Below, piece by piece: positions 24,600 to 34,370 of a stretch of DNA of 64,000 bases; the first letter of the stretch is position 1, and each line of letters starts with the position of its first letter. The notes below the pieces were generated by a model. It searched no databases. It was not told the DNA's origin and was given only the letters and a program-made list of their open reading frames with translations. Source of the DNA: Photobacterium ganghwense (lineage in GTDB: Bacteria; Pseudomonadota; Gammaproteobacteria; Enterobacterales; Vibrionaceae); the NCBI RefSeq assembly GCF_003025595.1, contig NZ_PYMI01000010.1, forward strand, positions 39,848-103,847. Direction: 5' to 3'. Position numbers and translations under genes: made by a program.

Positions 24600-25346
24600 T
24601 TACGGCTCTGGGTGGCAACCGGTTGACGGCAGGGCTAACGCCAGCAGCTGAGACAGCTGGCAGATTTCCACATCCGGCAGCCACTTGGCGCGCGGCTCCT
24701 GACCCAGCACGCGCTGCTGATCATTGAACCAGCAGGCCATCATGCCGTGTCGCTTGGCCCCGCCCACGTCCGTGACCAGATGATCCCCGACATGCAGGAT
24801 CTCTCCCGGGGCCAGTCCCAGATGACGGGTCGCCTTGGCGAACAAGTCTGGTTCCGGCTTGGCCAAGCCATCTGGCCCAGCCCGCAACACGACATCGAAA
24901 TACCCTGCCAGACCAATTTTTTCGACATCGACATTGCCGTTGGTGATCGCCACCAGCGGCAAATGTGCCGCCAGCAGGCCGAGTACCCGATGGGTTTCCG
25001 CCGGAATATCAACCTGATTACGCACCGCCAGCACAACGTCTAGCCCTTCCGCCGCTGCCTGCTCGGCACGGCGCTGGGCATAGCCGAGCTGCATGAACCC
25101 AATTTTCAGCAATTCAAACCGCCAGCGGGTCACATCGTGATGCAGCAAGGGATCCGCATCAGCCAGCGCCAATTTCAAGCTTTTCCAGCGCGCCAGCCCC
25201 ACTCCCCGGCTGGCCGGATGTTCGGCCGCCAGCCAGTCATGCATTGCCTGCTCGGCCCGCCGGATCACCGGCCGGTTATCGTACAGGGTGTCATCGAGAT
25301 CGAAGGTCAGCGCCTTCGGCAGAGAAATACTGCGGTAAAATTGCAT
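24600..25346 (-). CDS. yigB: HAD-family phosphatase YigB
   Basis: This 248-residue haloacid-dehalogenase hydrolase removes phosphate from 5-amino-6-(5-phosphoribitylamino)uracil in riboflavin synthesis, and acts on FMN and others, in E. coli. The catalytic motif is FDLDDTLYDN, with Asp16 the nucleophile and Asp18 the acid-base. Motif II lies in ITNGN, and motifs III/IV in KPEPDLF and HVGDHLVTDV. It lies 15 bases past xerC in a conserved operon (lptM-lysA-dapF-DUF484-xerC-yigB). Confidence 0.93.
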   Translation of the reverse strand: MQFYRSISLPKALTFDLDDTLYDNRPVIRRAEQAMHDWLAAEHPASRGVGLARWKSLKLALADADPLLHHDVTRWRFELLKIGFMQLGYAQRRAEQAAAEGLDVVLAVRNQVDIPAETHRVLGLLAAHLPLVAITNGNVDVEKIGLAGYFDVVLRAGPDGLAKPEPDLFAKATRHLGLAPGEILHVGDHLVTDVGGAKRHGMMACWFNDQQRVLGQEPRAKWLPDVEICQLSQLLALALPSTGCHPEP

Positions 25347-25361
25347 GGTTGCGTTGTCCGG

Positions 25362-26273
25362 TTAGCGCTTTTGGCGTTTAGCCCGAGGGTGGGCTTCATC
25401 ATACACCTGAGCCAGATGCTGGAAGTCCAGGTGGGTATAGATTTGGGTCGTGGATAAGTTGGCGTGACCGAGCAGTTCCTGCACCGCGCGCAGGTCGCCC
25501 GATGACTCTAGCATGTGGGTCGCAAAACTGTGCCGCAGTTTGTGCGGGTTAATGTGGCTCGACACCGCCTGTTTCTGGCCCCACTCTGCCATCCGCTTCT
25601 GCACGTTCCGGTTCGAGATGCGCTGGCCCAGCTTGGACACAAACAGACCGGGCTCACCGGGGGCCGCCAGCTGATCGCGCACCCGCAACCAGTGACCAAC
25701 CCATTCCCGCGCCAGACCGGCAAACGGGACGATACGTTCTTTGTCGCCCTTACCGATCACCCGGAGATCCCCTCTGCTCAGGCTAACATCCTTCACATTG
25801 AGAGACACCAGCTCAGACAGACGCAAACCGGCACCGTACATCAGCTCCATGATGGCCCGATCCCGCACCGACAGCGGATCGTTCTCATCCACGCTGAGCA
25901 GCTGATCCATCTCGTCCACATCCAGGTTTTTCGGCAGCGGCCGCGCCTTGCGCGGTGCCGATACCCCTTTGGCCGGATTGGCCTTGAGCTCACCCTGACC
26001 GACCAGAAAATCCAGGAAGCTGCGCAGGGCCGACAGGCGCATCGCCAGACTGCTGGCTTTCAGGCCGTCGCGCATCCCTTTTGACGCCAGCTGGCGGACC
26101 CAACCGGCGTCCACGGCTTGCCAGTTGTCGACGCCCAGATTCACCAGCTGCTCCGCCATGGTCGTCAGCTGACGTTTGTAATTCTGCTGGGTATGCAGAC
26201 TCAGTTCCCGCTCGCTGCGCAGATATTCGTAAAAACGCAGCAGCGGTTTTTCCAGTCCGGATGGCAAACTCAC
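25362..26273 (-). CDS. xerC: Site-specific tyrosine recombinase XerC
   Basis: This 303-residue recombinase works with XerD at dif to resolve chromosome dimers. An N-terminal SAM-like domain (about 1-100) precedes the catalytic domain. The catalytic set is Arg in GAGLRLSEL, Lys in IGKGDKER, His and Arg in HKLRHSFATH, His in LLGHANLSTTQIY and the Tyr of that same segment. The GTG at 26273 overlaps the DUF484 stop (GTGA) and has GAGG upstream; an ATG at 26300 is alternative. Confidence 0.96.
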   Translation of the reverse strand: MSLPSGLEKPLLRFYEYLRSERELSLHTQQNYKRQLTTMAEQLVNLGVDNWQAVDAGWVRQLASKGMRDGLKASSLAMRLSALRSFLDFLVGQGELKANPAKGVSAPRKARPLPKNLDVDEMDQLLSVDENDPLSVRDRAIMELMYGAGLRLSELVSLNVKDVSLSRGDLRVIGKGDKERIVPFAGLAREWVGHWLRVRDQLAAPGEPGLFVSKLGQRISNRNVQKRMAEWGQKQAVSSHINPHKLRHSFATHMLESSGDLRAVQELLGHANLSTTQIYTHLDFQHLAQVYDEAHPRAKRQKR

Positions 26274-26971
26274 TCGATAACCTCGCGGGTATAGTCCCAA
26301 TGGTGGATCAGGCGGTTCAGAACCAGCCCCAGTTGCTCAACAAACAGCGAGTCCATCTCCGGCTGGAAATGGCCGCCATCCTGGCTAGCAAAACTGAGCA
26401 CCCCGATCGGGCGCTCATTGCCAAACGGCAGCACCAGGTACGACCCCAGGTGCGGCGGCTGCACAAACAGCAGCTCACTTTCCGCTTTACGCAACCGTCC
26501 CAGATACACCGTCCGGCTCGCCAGACGGGCCCGGCGAAACGGCTCGAACGCCCGGCGATCGAGGTAAAGCTGCTCGTCAAGGCTGTCAAACAGCCGTATG
26601 CTGACATCCAGCCCCAACTGGTCGGCCAGCGTTTCCAGCACGCTCAGCGCCTGATAAATATTGTGGGTCTGGAACAGTTTACGTTGGGCAAAGGCAAATG
26701 TTTCATACAGCTGACTGTTGGCCGCGGCCACCTGCATCAGCCCGGCGATGTTTTCTTCCAGCTCACCGATCCGCTGGCGCAGTCGGTCCAGCTGCATATC
26801 CACCAGCGAAATGACGCCGCGCTGGGGATGGTGCACCTGCAACCGGGCCAGCAGATCCGGCTGACGAATAAAAAAGTCCGGGTTGGCACTGAGAAAATCC
26901 GCGACCTCCTGCTCCGTCAGCGACAGCTCATCGACCTCAGGCAGTGCATCGAACTGAGTGAACTCGGTCAT
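26270..26971 (-). CDS. DUF484 family protein
   Basis: This 233-residue GAF-like protein is always found between dapF and xerC in gammaproteobacteria. The N-terminus (EVADFLSANPDFFIRQPDLLARL) and the GAF-like C-terminal half are typical. The role is unknown. It overlaps dapF by four bases and xerC by about three, so it is translationally coupled to both. Confidence 0.9.
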   Translation of the reverse strand: MTEFTQFDALPEVDELSLTEQEVADFLSANPDFFIRQPDLLARLQVHHPQRGVISLVDMQLDRLRQRIGELEENIAGLMQVAAANSQLYETFAFAQRKLFQTHNIYQALSVLETLADQLGLDVSIRLFDSLDEQLYLDRRAFEPFRRARLASRTVYLGRLRKAESELLFVQPPHLGSYLVLPFGNERPIGVLSFASQDGGHFQPEMDSLFVEQLGLVLNRLIHHWDYTREVIE

Positions 26972-27798
26972 AACGCAATTTGCCCGTCGTACACATGGGT
27001 GGCCGGGCCGGACATATACAGCGGTTTGCCTTCACCAGCCCAACGGATTTGCAATTCCCCGCCCGGTAGTGAGACAGTCACCCGCTCGTCCAGTAATCCC
27101 TGCATTCGGCCCACGGCAACCGCCGCACAGGCACCGCTGCCACAGGCCTGAGTTTCACCAGCGCCTCGTTCGTAGACCCGCAACCGTACTTCATTGCGGT
27201 TGAGGATCTGCATAAAGCCGGCATTTACCCGCTCCGGGAAGCGTTCGTGGGATTCCAGCAGCGGCCCGAGAGTTTCGACATCAAAGGTATCCACATCATC
27301 CACCACCGTGACGCAATGTGGGTTACCCATGCTGACCGCGCCACAGAACAGGGTCTGGGTGCCAGCCCGCAGCAGGTAGGTTTTCTCGCTCTGCTTGGCA
27401 CGGAACGGGATTTTCCCCGGCTCAAATTCCGGCACGCCCATGTTCACGGTCACCTGGTTGTCGTTTTCCAGTTTCAGAACCATTTTGCCCGCCTTGGTAC
27501 TGACCGAAATATGGTATTTGTTGGTCAGTCCTTTGAGCCAGACAAAACGGGCGAAACAGCGGGCACCGTTGCCGCACTGCTCCACTTCGCTGCCGTCAGC
27601 ATTGAAAATCCGGTAATGGAAATCCGTTTCCGGATCATAAGGCGGCTCCACCACCAGCAACTGGTCAAAACCGACCCCGCGATGGCGGTCGGCCAGACGC
27701 CGGATCGCATCCGGCGAGAAGAACACGTTCTGGGTCACACAGTCGACGACCATGAAGTCGTTCCCCAGGCCATGCATTTTGGAAAAATTAAACTGCAT
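26968..27798 (-). CDS. dapF: Diaminopimelate epimerase
   Basis: This 276-residue enzyme converts LL- to meso-diaminopimelate for lysine and peptidoglycan. The two catalytic cysteines are Cys75 in EQCGNGARC and Cys219 in QACGSGAC. The gene lies 16 bases after lysA in the same operon. The length matches E. coli DapF (274). Confidence 0.97.
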   Translation of the reverse strand: MQFNFSKMHGLGNDFMVVDCVTQNVFFSPDAIRRLADRHRGVGFDQLLVVEPPYDPETDFHYRIFNADGSEVEQCGNGARCFARFVWLKGLTNKYHISVSTKAGKMVLKLENDNQVTVNMGVPEFEPGKIPFRAKQSEKTYLLRAGTQTLFCGAVSMGNPHCVTVVDDVDTFDVETLGPLLESHERFPERVNAGFMQILNRNEVRLRVYERGAGETQACGSGACAAVAVGRMQGLLDERVTVSLPGGELQIRWAGEGKPLYMSGPATHVYDGQIAL

Positions 27799-27813
27799 GT
27801 TGTTCCTTCTTGA

Positions 27814-29067
27814 TTACGCCGGCAGCAGGTGTTCGGACTGCCACAACTGGGTCAGCTCTTCACGTTCGCGTACCACGTGCGCGTCTTTGCCGTCGACCAT
27901 GATTTCGGCGGCACGCGTGCGGGTATTGTAGTTCGACGCCATCACAAAACCGTAGGCACCGGCCGAACGTACCGCCAGCAGATCGCCGGTTTCCAGACAC
28001 AGTCGGCGGTCTTTGCCGATGAAATCACCGGTTTCACAGATTGGGCCCACCAGATCGTAGGTCACGGCTTCGCCGTCACGCGGGATCACCGGGATAATCT
28101 CCTGCCACGCCTGATACAGGGTCGGGCGGATCAGGTCATTCATCGCCGCATCCACGATGGCAAAGTTTTTATGTTCGGTATGTTTGAGGTATTCCACCCG
28201 GGTCAGCATCACCCCGGCATTGGCAGCAATGGCACGGCCCGGCTCAAAAATCAGCTCCAGCTCAGGATGGTCGGTCAGACGATCCATCAGGGCACGGGCA
28301 TATTCCGACGGCTGCGGCGGTTGTTCGTCACTGTAAGTCACGCCCAGGCCGCCACCGACATCAAGGTGGGCAATGGTAATGCCTTCTGCTTTGAGGGTCG
28401 CGATCAGCGCCAGCAGGCGATCGGTGGCATCAATAAACGGTGCCAGTGCGGTCAGCTGCGAGCCAATGTGGCAGTCCATCCCGGTTACAGCAATATTAGG
28501 CAGGCTCTGCGCCAGACGATACACCTCCGGCGCACGCTCAAACGCGATACCGAATTTGTTGTCACGCAGCCCGGTCGAAATGTACGGGTGAGTCTGTGCA
28601 TCAACGTCCGGGTTAATCCGCAGGGAAATCGGGGCCACTTTGCCCAGCTCCGCTGCCACCTGGTTCAGGCGATCCAGCTCCGGCTCCGACTCGACATTGA
28701 AACACTTAATTCCCAGCTCCAGGGCGCGCTTCATTTCTGCGGCGGTTTTCCCTACACCGGAAAACACCACTTTCGCCGGGTCGCCGCCTGCGGCAATCAC
28801 ACGCTCCAGTTCACCGCCGGACACGATATCAAACCCGGAACCCAGGCGGGCCAGTACATTCAGCACGCCAAGGTTGGAGTTGGCCTTCACGGCATAGCAG
28901 ATCAGGTGCGGATGATCAGCCACGGCCCGATCAAACGCATGCCAGTGACGCTCCAGCGTAGCGCGCGAATACACGTACAGCGGAGTGCCAAAACGCTCAG
29001 CCAGTTCGGAAAGCTGAATCTCTTCGGCCCACAGTTGGCCGTCTTGCTGGTAGTTAAAATAATCCAA
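27814..29067 (-). CDS. lysA: Diaminopimelate decarboxylase
   Basis: This 417-residue PLP enzyme makes L-lysine from meso-diaminopimelate. Lys61 in CYAVKANSN is the PLP Schiff-base lysine. The HIGSQ and EPGRAI motifs of fold-type III decarboxylases are present, as is the C-terminal CETGD. It is preceded by lptM and followed by dapF, pairing the last two steps of lysine synthesis. Confidence 0.97.
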   Translation of the reverse strand: MDYFNYQQDGQLWAEEIQLSELAERFGTPLYVYSRATLERHWHAFDRAVADHPHLICYAVKANSNLGVLNVLARLGSGFDIVSGGELERVIAAGGDPAKVVFSGVGKTAAEMKRALELGIKCFNVESEPELDRLNQVAAELGKVAPISLRINPDVDAQTHPYISTGLRDNKFGIAFERAPEVYRLAQSLPNIAVTGMDCHIGSQLTALAPFIDATDRLLALIATLKAEGITIAHLDVGGGLGVTYSDEQPPQPSEYARALMDRLTDHPELELIFEPGRAIAANAGVMLTRVEYLKHTEHKNFAIVDAAMNDLIRPTLYQAWQEIIPVIPRDGEAVTYDLVGPICETGDFIGKDRRLCLETGDLLAVRSAGAYGFVMASNYNTRTRAAEIMVDGKDAHVVREREELTQLWQSEHLLPA

Positions 29068-29092
29068 TGTCGTCTCTTCCCTGTCAGTCTGC

Positions 29093-29215
29093 TTACTGTT
29101 CTTGCTGTTCGTTCTGTTGCTGGCTGTCGTCAGGCATGTATAAAGGACCGCTTTGACCGCATCCGGCCAGGGTCAGGGTGCCAAGCACCAAAATCGCGAT
29201 TAAACGTTTACTCAT
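29093..29215 (-). CDS. lptM: LPS-assembly lipoprotein LptM (YifL)
   Basis: This 40-residue lipoprotein has a signal sequence with lipobox LAGC at residues 16-19 (mature Cys19) and the conserved GQSGPLYMP after it. LptM stabilises the LptD/LptE translocon that inserts LPS into the outer membrane. The tail is Gln/Glu-rich. It heads the lysA-dapF operon, 25 bases upstream of lysA, and is divergent from cyaY. Confidence 0.9.
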   Translation of the reverse strand: MSKRLIAILVLGTLTLAGCGQSGPLYMPDDSQQQNEQQEQ

Positions 29216-29293
29216 TTTTCAAAGCCAGTGATTATCATCTCATTGCCCTCTATAATCGCACCCATACTAGGAAAAGCAATAGGACGAACCGGG

Positions 29294-29605
29294 ATGAATG
29301 ATACTGAATTCCACAAACTGGCCGATGACGTGCTGATGAGCATCGAAGAAGGCATTGATGCCTCAGGTGCCGACATTGAATACGAGACCACAGGCAATGT
29401 CCTGACCCTGGAATTTGAAAACCGCAGCCAAATCGTGATCAACCGTCAGGAACCCCTGCATGAGATCTGGCTGGCATCCAAATCCGGTGGTTACCACTTC
29501 AAGTACCAGAACGGCGAATGGCGCTGCACCCGCAGTGGCGAAGAGCTGATCAGCCTGGTCAAACGCGAGTGCACCGTACACGCCGAAGAAGCGGTGAACT
29601 GGTAA
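29294..29605 (+). CDS. cyaY: Bacterial frataxin CyaY
   Basis: This 103-residue iron-binding protein adjusts Fe-S cluster assembly on IscS/IscU. Its acidic first helix (FHKLADDVLMSIEEGID) and central beta sheet (VLTLEFENRSQIVINRQEP, WLASKSGGYHF) are typical. The start at 29294 was chosen to match the family length (106 in E. coli), with CGGG upstream; an ATG at 29228 would overlap the lptM promoter. It converges with cyaA. Confidence 0.94.
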   Translation: MNDTEFHKLADDVLMSIEEGIDASGADIEYETTGNVLTLEFENRSQIVINRQEPLHEIWLASKSGGYHFKYQNGEWRCTRSGEELISLVKRECTVHAEEAVNW

Positions 29606-29640
29606 CGCCCGCTCTCCGGTTGCTCAGCTTGAGCAGATAC

Positions 29641-29672
29641 AAAAAAGCGAGAGCCGGGCTCTCGCTTTTTTT
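29641..29672. terminator. Bidirectional terminator between cyaY and cyaA
   Basis: Stem AGCGAGAGC/GCTCTCGCT is flanked by A6 and T7. Confidence 0.92.
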
Positions 29673-29693
29673 ATTTGATAAGGCTGATCAGAC

Positions 29694-32261
29694 TCAGCGT
29701 GACGACAGGTTCAAGACCGCGGCACCGCCACCCATCACAGGGGCCGGACGACGGGTCGGTTGCTGCCCGCTCTTAAACGGCAGGACTTGGGTTTCGCCAT
29801 TATCTCCGCGCACAATGTCGTAGAACTGCGGCAGGTTGAAGTTAATAAAATTGGCGCTATAGCTGAAACGTTCATGGGCCGAGGTGTAAAAGCGGTTGAC
29901 CCCATGGACCATCTCATCTTTGTCACCGCTGCACTGGCGGTACACTTCAATCCGGTTGGTTTCATCCAGAATGTAGATGTTGAATCCGTCGGCACAGTCT
30001 TCAAAGAAGAACTGGATCAGCCCTTCGCTGGCATAGGCATCGACGATTTCCGGCGGGTGCGGCTCGTCGGTTTTACCCATCACCAGACTGGCCGAGCCAA
30101 TCAGCTTGTTCGACGAAATACAGCTGTAGAAATCGACTGAGTTTTCCAGCTTCTGCACCGACACCCCGCGGCGTTCGAAGAACAGGCCGTGGGTCTGGCT
30201 GCCAATCCGAATCGCTTTGAAGCGGCGGCGCTTTTCCTGCTCAACCGGCTTCAAGCGCATCTCGATACACTCGGCCACCAATTGGTACACCAGGTTACGG
30301 ATCAGACCACGCATGTGCTTGCTGTAACAGAACACGTCCACCGACTCCGGCGGCAACGCGTCCTGGTGCATTTTACCCAGCACGGTTTTCAGCGCGTCGA
30401 GCATGGCATTTTCACCGGTGAAGTTCAGGGTACGCACCTCGTTCCACGAGTTGCGATACACCAGATCGACACTCCCGACCAGACACAGTTGCTCCGGACC
30501 ATAGCTGAAAATATCGGTGTTTTTGAAATCAAACCGGACCGCACGGCTCTTGAGCTCGGTGGTCGGGTCATTTTCCAGGTTGATGAACAGCCCCAGCTGG
30601 CGAATTTCACACGGGCTGGACAGCGCCTGCAGACTTGGCTGCGGGCGGCGGATCGGGAAGGTGTTGCGAATGTCGCTCACCAATTGGTACAACTTGTCGA
30701 TATCCATCGCCGCCGTGCGCACCACCGAATGCAGGCAGGTCGACTCCGTCAGCAGGCCGTTGAAATACGCCCAGGCCACCAGCTTGCTCAGGTAACGGTT
30801 ATGCTCCAGCGACGCCCTACCGAGAATGGCAACCGGGTCCAGCGACTGTTTGTACAGATACCAACCCGCCGCGTTGGTACGCCCGGCCGGCACCTGAATA
30901 AAGGTCAGATCCTGCTCATGCAGGTCCGGTGACAACTGCGGGTTGAGCAGTGTGACCTTACCCGGCAGCACCTCAAACGCCGCGTACAGCTTACGCGCCA
31001 GAATACTGATGTCTTCCGGGCTGATCGCCGAGGTAATGTTGTTACGGCGGGCAAACCGGATCAGGTTGCGGTAACTGAGCATCAGCGCATCCAGCAGCTC
31101 GTTGTGCGCCCGCTTCACCTGCTCCACTTTCCAGTCACGGCGACTGTCGAGCTCCAGCAACACCTCTTCTGACCATTGCCAGTTGGCGGTCAGCTCTTCC
31201 AGAATTTTACGCCGCCACGGCACCGAACCGGATGCCGGCTGACGGGTCAGCTTTTCATGGGTTTTGAGGTAGAAACAGCGACGTACCAGATCCAACCGAC
31301 GGTGATCGTTAATCCGCTGCAGATAGCGGGTCACCTTTTCCAGCATCAGGTAGTAGGCATCCATACAGAATTCGGTACGGTCAATCGCAAAGAAGCGACG
31401 TTTGCCGTCCACACTGAGCAGTTGGGTGTGCGGGTATTCCCAGGAATAGGCTTCCAGCAGGATCGCCTTCAGTACTGATTTGTACGGCGAGTCGATACTT
31501 TTATACAGCTGCCACAAACTGGAGCCGAAATACTCTTCGGCCGGAATGCGGGACAAACCGCCAAAATCGATCCACTCATCACGACGAATAAACCCGCCCT
31601 GTTCCAGGTAGCGGATGTAGTCGTCGTAACACTCTTCCATTTCCGGTGGCACCATAAACCACAGCAGCGACAGGCCCGCCAGGCGCACCGCCGAACGGTA
31701 GAACTCATCCAGTAACAGCAGATGCTGACTGGAACCACAGTTCTCACCGGTCATTTCTTCGGAAAAGTTATCCAGGAATCGATTTTCGTCGATCAGGAAA
31801 AAGTTGGCTTCCACGCCCTGTACCAGTGCCCATTCCGATACCAGCGCACACTTGGCTTCCAGCGCCGAACGGGCGTCAGACGGCAAATCGGTACGGATAA
31901 CGACCCAGATGTCCAGATCGCTGGTCAGGCTTTGTCCCAGAGAGGCGGTACTGCCCATGGAATACAAACCCAGAATTGGGAGACGAGTAGAAGCATCAGG
32001 GGGGGTCACAGTGGCAGCGCACGCGAGGGCACAATCATCGATCAGCTGTTGCTGCATCGGCGAGGCAGTAAATGACGCGATCCCCACCGGCACGGTCTGA
32101 TCCAGATAACCCGGTACCGCAGGGTGATTGTAGTGCAGCAACACTGGCAACAGGTTAAAGACCTGCTCTGACTGCGCCGTCATCGCGCCACAGGCACGCT
32201 CAAGGCGAATCTTGTTGAGCTGTTCCAGTCTGCTGTTAAGCGTGGTGATAAAATTTTGCAA
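29694..32261 (-). CDS. cyaA: Class I adenylate cyclase
   Basis: This 855-residue enzyme makes cAMP, the partner of CRP. The N-terminal catalytic domain (about 1-450) carries SLTSDLDIWVV with the metal-binding Asp pair, and the C-terminal half is the glucose-PTS-responsive regulatory region. A TTG at 32261 was chosen: GGAAGAG lies just upstream, and E. coli cyaA also starts with TTG, which limits translation. An ATG at 32300 is in frame but lacks such a site. It is divergent from hemC, with a CRP site between. Confidence 0.95.
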   Translation of the reverse strand: MQNFITTLNSRLEQLNKIRLERACGAMTAQSEQVFNLLPVLLHYNHPAVPGYLDQTVPVGIASFTASPMQQQLIDDCALACAATVTPPDASTRLPILGLYSMGSTASLGQSLTSDLDIWVVIRTDLPSDARSALEAKCALVSEWALVQGVEANFFLIDENRFLDNFSEEMTGENCGSSQHLLLLDEFYRSAVRLAGLSLLWFMVPPEMEECYDDYIRYLEQGGFIRRDEWIDFGGLSRIPAEEYFGSSLWQLYKSIDSPYKSVLKAILLEAYSWEYPHTQLLSVDGKRRFFAIDRTEFCMDAYYLMLEKVTRYLQRINDHRRLDLVRRCFYLKTHEKLTRQPASGSVPWRRKILEELTANWQWSEEVLLELDSRRDWKVEQVKRAHNELLDALMLSYRNLIRFARRNNITSAISPEDISILARKLYAAFEVLPGKVTLLNPQLSPDLHEQDLTFIQVPAGRTNAAGWYLYKQSLDPVAILGRASLEHNRYLSKLVAWAYFNGLLTESTCLHSVVRTAAMDIDKLYQLVSDIRNTFPIRRPQPSLQALSSPCEIRQLGLFINLENDPTTELKSRAVRFDFKNTDIFSYGPEQLCLVGSVDLVYRNSWNEVRTLNFTGENAMLDALKTVLGKMHQDALPPESVDVFCYSKHMRGLIRNLVYQLVAECIEMRLKPVEQEKRRRFKAIRIGSQTHGLFFERRGVSVQKLENSVDFYSCISSNKLIGSASLVMGKTDEPHPPEIVDAYASEGLIQFFFEDCADGFNIYILDETNRIEVYRQCSGDKDEMVHGVNRFYTSAHERFSYSANFINFNLPQFYDIVRGDNGETQVLPFKSGQQPTRRPAPVMGGGAAVLNLSSR

Positions 32262-32670
32262 ATTACTCTTCCAAGAGCTGCCAGCTTGAGAGCGGCCCAA
32301 ATCTTGTCACTAAAGTGTAGAGAAGGCTCTACCAGGGAGCAAAAACGTGATCAATTTAACAGTTTTTATATTAACCGTAAAGATAGTGACGTTTTATGAC
32401 AAGTTATAAATGGACTGAAATCTTGCCAGTGACCTTTCCATAGCCCTGATTTCCTCAAGCTAGTACAAACTGACTAAAGCGCCAGTTTCCCGATTGTCGC
32501 CAATCTGTCACTTGAGGGTTATGTGAGAAATATCACATTAATCGTAGTCCATATCAAGACAATACTGCGTCACCGCACTCTCAGCAACACATAAATTACC
32601 TTCCCAGCTCAGTAGTGGTAGGATTACTCCCAGTAATCACCCCTTTATCAAAAATGGTGGATCCAACACG
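32262..32670. promoter_or_regulatory. cyaA-hemC divergent control region
   Basis: These 410 bases hold no gene. They are AT-rich and include one consensus CRP site (separate entry). Promoters for cyaA (leftward) and hemC (rightward) must lie here. Confidence 0.7.
32522..32537. promoter_or_regulatory. Consensus CRP site between cyaA and hemC
   Basis: TGTGA-GAAATA-TCACA is a perfect match to the symmetric CRP half-sites with the correct 6-base spacer. CRP represses cyaA in E. coli, so feedback on cAMP synthesis is likely, with a possible effect on the divergent hemC operon. Confidence 0.85.
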
Positions 32671-33603
32671 ATGTCAACAACCCCAATCCGAATTGCGACC
32701 CGCAAAAGTCCGCTCGCCATGTGGCAGGCCGAATATGTAAAAGCTGCGCTCGAACAAGCCCACCCGGGCATCGAGGTAGAACTGGTACCTATGGTCACCA
32801 AGGGCGACGTTATTCTGGACACCCCACTGGCCAAAGTGGGTGGTAAAGGGCTGTTTGTGAAAGAGCTGGAAGTCGCCATGCTCGAAGGGCGTGCCGACAT
32901 CGCGGTGCACTCCATGAAAGATGTGCCAGTCGAATTCCCGGAAGGTCTGGGCCTGGTCACCATCTGTGAGCGCGAAGACCCGCGCGATGCGTTTGTCTCC
33001 AACCATTACAACAACATCGATGAACTGCCGACCGGTGCGATCGTGGGAACCTCCAGCCTGCGCCGTCAGTGCCAGCTGCGTGCCCGCCGTCCGGATCTGA
33101 TTGTCAAAGACCTGCGCGGCAACGTAAATACCCGCCTGCGCAAACTCGATGACGGCGAGTACGATGCCATTATCCTGGCCTGTGCCGGCCTGATGCGCCT
33201 AAAACTGCACGACCGCATCCGCAGCACGATTACCCCGGAAGAAAGCCTGCCGGCAGTCGGCCAGGGCGCGGTAGGTATTGAGTGTCGCCTGGATGACGAG
33301 CGCGTGCTGGGTCTGCTGGCAGCCCTGAACCATCAGGAAACCGCGACCCGGGTGCGATGCGAACGCGCCATGAACAACCATCTGCAGGGCGGCTGTCAGG
33401 TTCCTATCGGCAGCTATGCCGAGCTGGACGGCGATCAAATCTGGCTACGTGCCCTGGTGGGCGAGCCGGACGGCAGCCACATCGTGCGTGGTGAAATCCG
33501 CGGCCCGGCTGCCGACGCCGAGCAACTGGGCACCACGCTGGCCGAGCAGCTACTGAATGACGGCGCCCGTACTATTCTTGATGCTCTGTACGGCAACGCC
33601 TGA
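32671..33603 (+). CDS. hemC: Hydroxymethylbilane synthase (porphobilinogen deaminase)
   Basis: This 310-residue enzyme joins four porphobilinogens to hydroxymethylbilane. Cys242 in GGCQVPIG is the attachment site of the dipyrromethane cofactor. The N-terminal IRIATRKSPLAMWQA and the HSMKDVP motif with its conserved Asp are present. It overlaps hemD by one base (TGATG), and starts the four-gene hemCDXY operon. Confidence 0.97.
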   Translation: MSTTPIRIATRKSPLAMWQAEYVKAALEQAHPGIEVELVPMVTKGDVILDTPLAKVGGKGLFVKELEVAMLEGRADIAVHSMKDVPVEFPEGLGLVTICEREDPRDAFVSNHYNNIDELPTGAIVGTSSLRRQCQLRARRPDLIVKDLRGNVNTRLRKLDDGEYDAIILACAGLMRLKLHDRIRSTITPEESLPAVGQGAVGIECRLDDERVLGLLAALNHQETATRVRCERAMNNHLQGGCQVPIGSYAELDGDQIWLRALVGEPDGSHIVRGEIRGPAADAEQLGTTLAEQLLNDGARTILDALYGNA

Positions 33604-34370
33604 TGACCATACTGATCACCCGCCCGGCGCCGGATGGCGAGCAACTGGCTCAGCAGCTTAATGCCGCGGGGATCGCTGCACTCTCTCAGCCCTTGCTGGA
33701 TATCCAGCCGGGGCCAACCCTGTCTTGTTTACCTGCACAACTGCAGCAACTGGAAAATGGAGATTTTCTGATTGCTGTCAGTGTCCACGCTGCCAACCTA
33801 GCGCACAATTACTTAATGTCGGTGGGTGTCAGCTGGCCAAAAAACGTGCATTATATAGCAGTCGGCCATAAAACCGCCGCTGCGTTGAAAACCTATACAG
33901 GACAGGCGGTACACACACCGTCAGCGCGCTGCGACAGCGAGGGACTGCTGGCCCTGCCCATTCTTACCCAGGTAAGCGGAAGGCGGGTACTTATCCTGCG
34001 TGGCAACGGCGGCCGTGAACTGATTTACCAACACCTGCAGCAACACGGGGCGGCGGTAAACTACAGTGAAACCTATCAGCGCAACTGGTTATCGCTTGAT
34101 GGCCATGCGCTGTGCCAACAGTGGCAAAATGCCGGGGTTGATTCCCTGGTTGTCACCAGCGGCGAACAACTGGCCTTTCTGGCCAGCCTTGTACCCGACA
34201 ACGCCAAGGCTTGGTTTTACCAATGCCAGCTATTCGTACCAAGCCAGCGAATTGCCGACCAAGCACACCAGCTTGGTTTTCGTTTAATTTCCAATGTGGG
34301 CAGCGCGGCCAACGGCCCGTTATTCACGACCCTAAGCAAAATAGGCACAATGGGAAAATCGGATGACTGA
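33603..34370 (+). CDS. hemD: Uroporphyrinogen-III synthase
   Basis: This 255-residue enzyme closes hydroxymethylbilane with D-ring inversion. HemD proteins are poorly conserved; the two-domain pattern, the start LITRPAPDGEQLAQQL and the GNGGRELIYQHLQQHG region fit. Position between hemC and hemX makes the call firm. It overlaps hemX by eight bases. Confidence 0.94.
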   Translation: MTILITRPAPDGEQLAQQLNAAGIAALSQPLLDIQPGPTLSCLPAQLQQLENGDFLIAVSVHAANLAHNYLMSVGVSWPKNVHYIAVGHKTAAALKTYTGQAVHTPSARCDSEGLLALPILTQVSGRRVLILRGNGGRELIYQHLQQHGAAVNYSETYQRNWLSLDGHALCQQWQNAGVDSLVVTSGEQLAFLASLVPDNAKAWFYQCQLFVPSQRIADQAHQLGFRLISNVGSAANGPLFTTLSKIGTMGKSDD

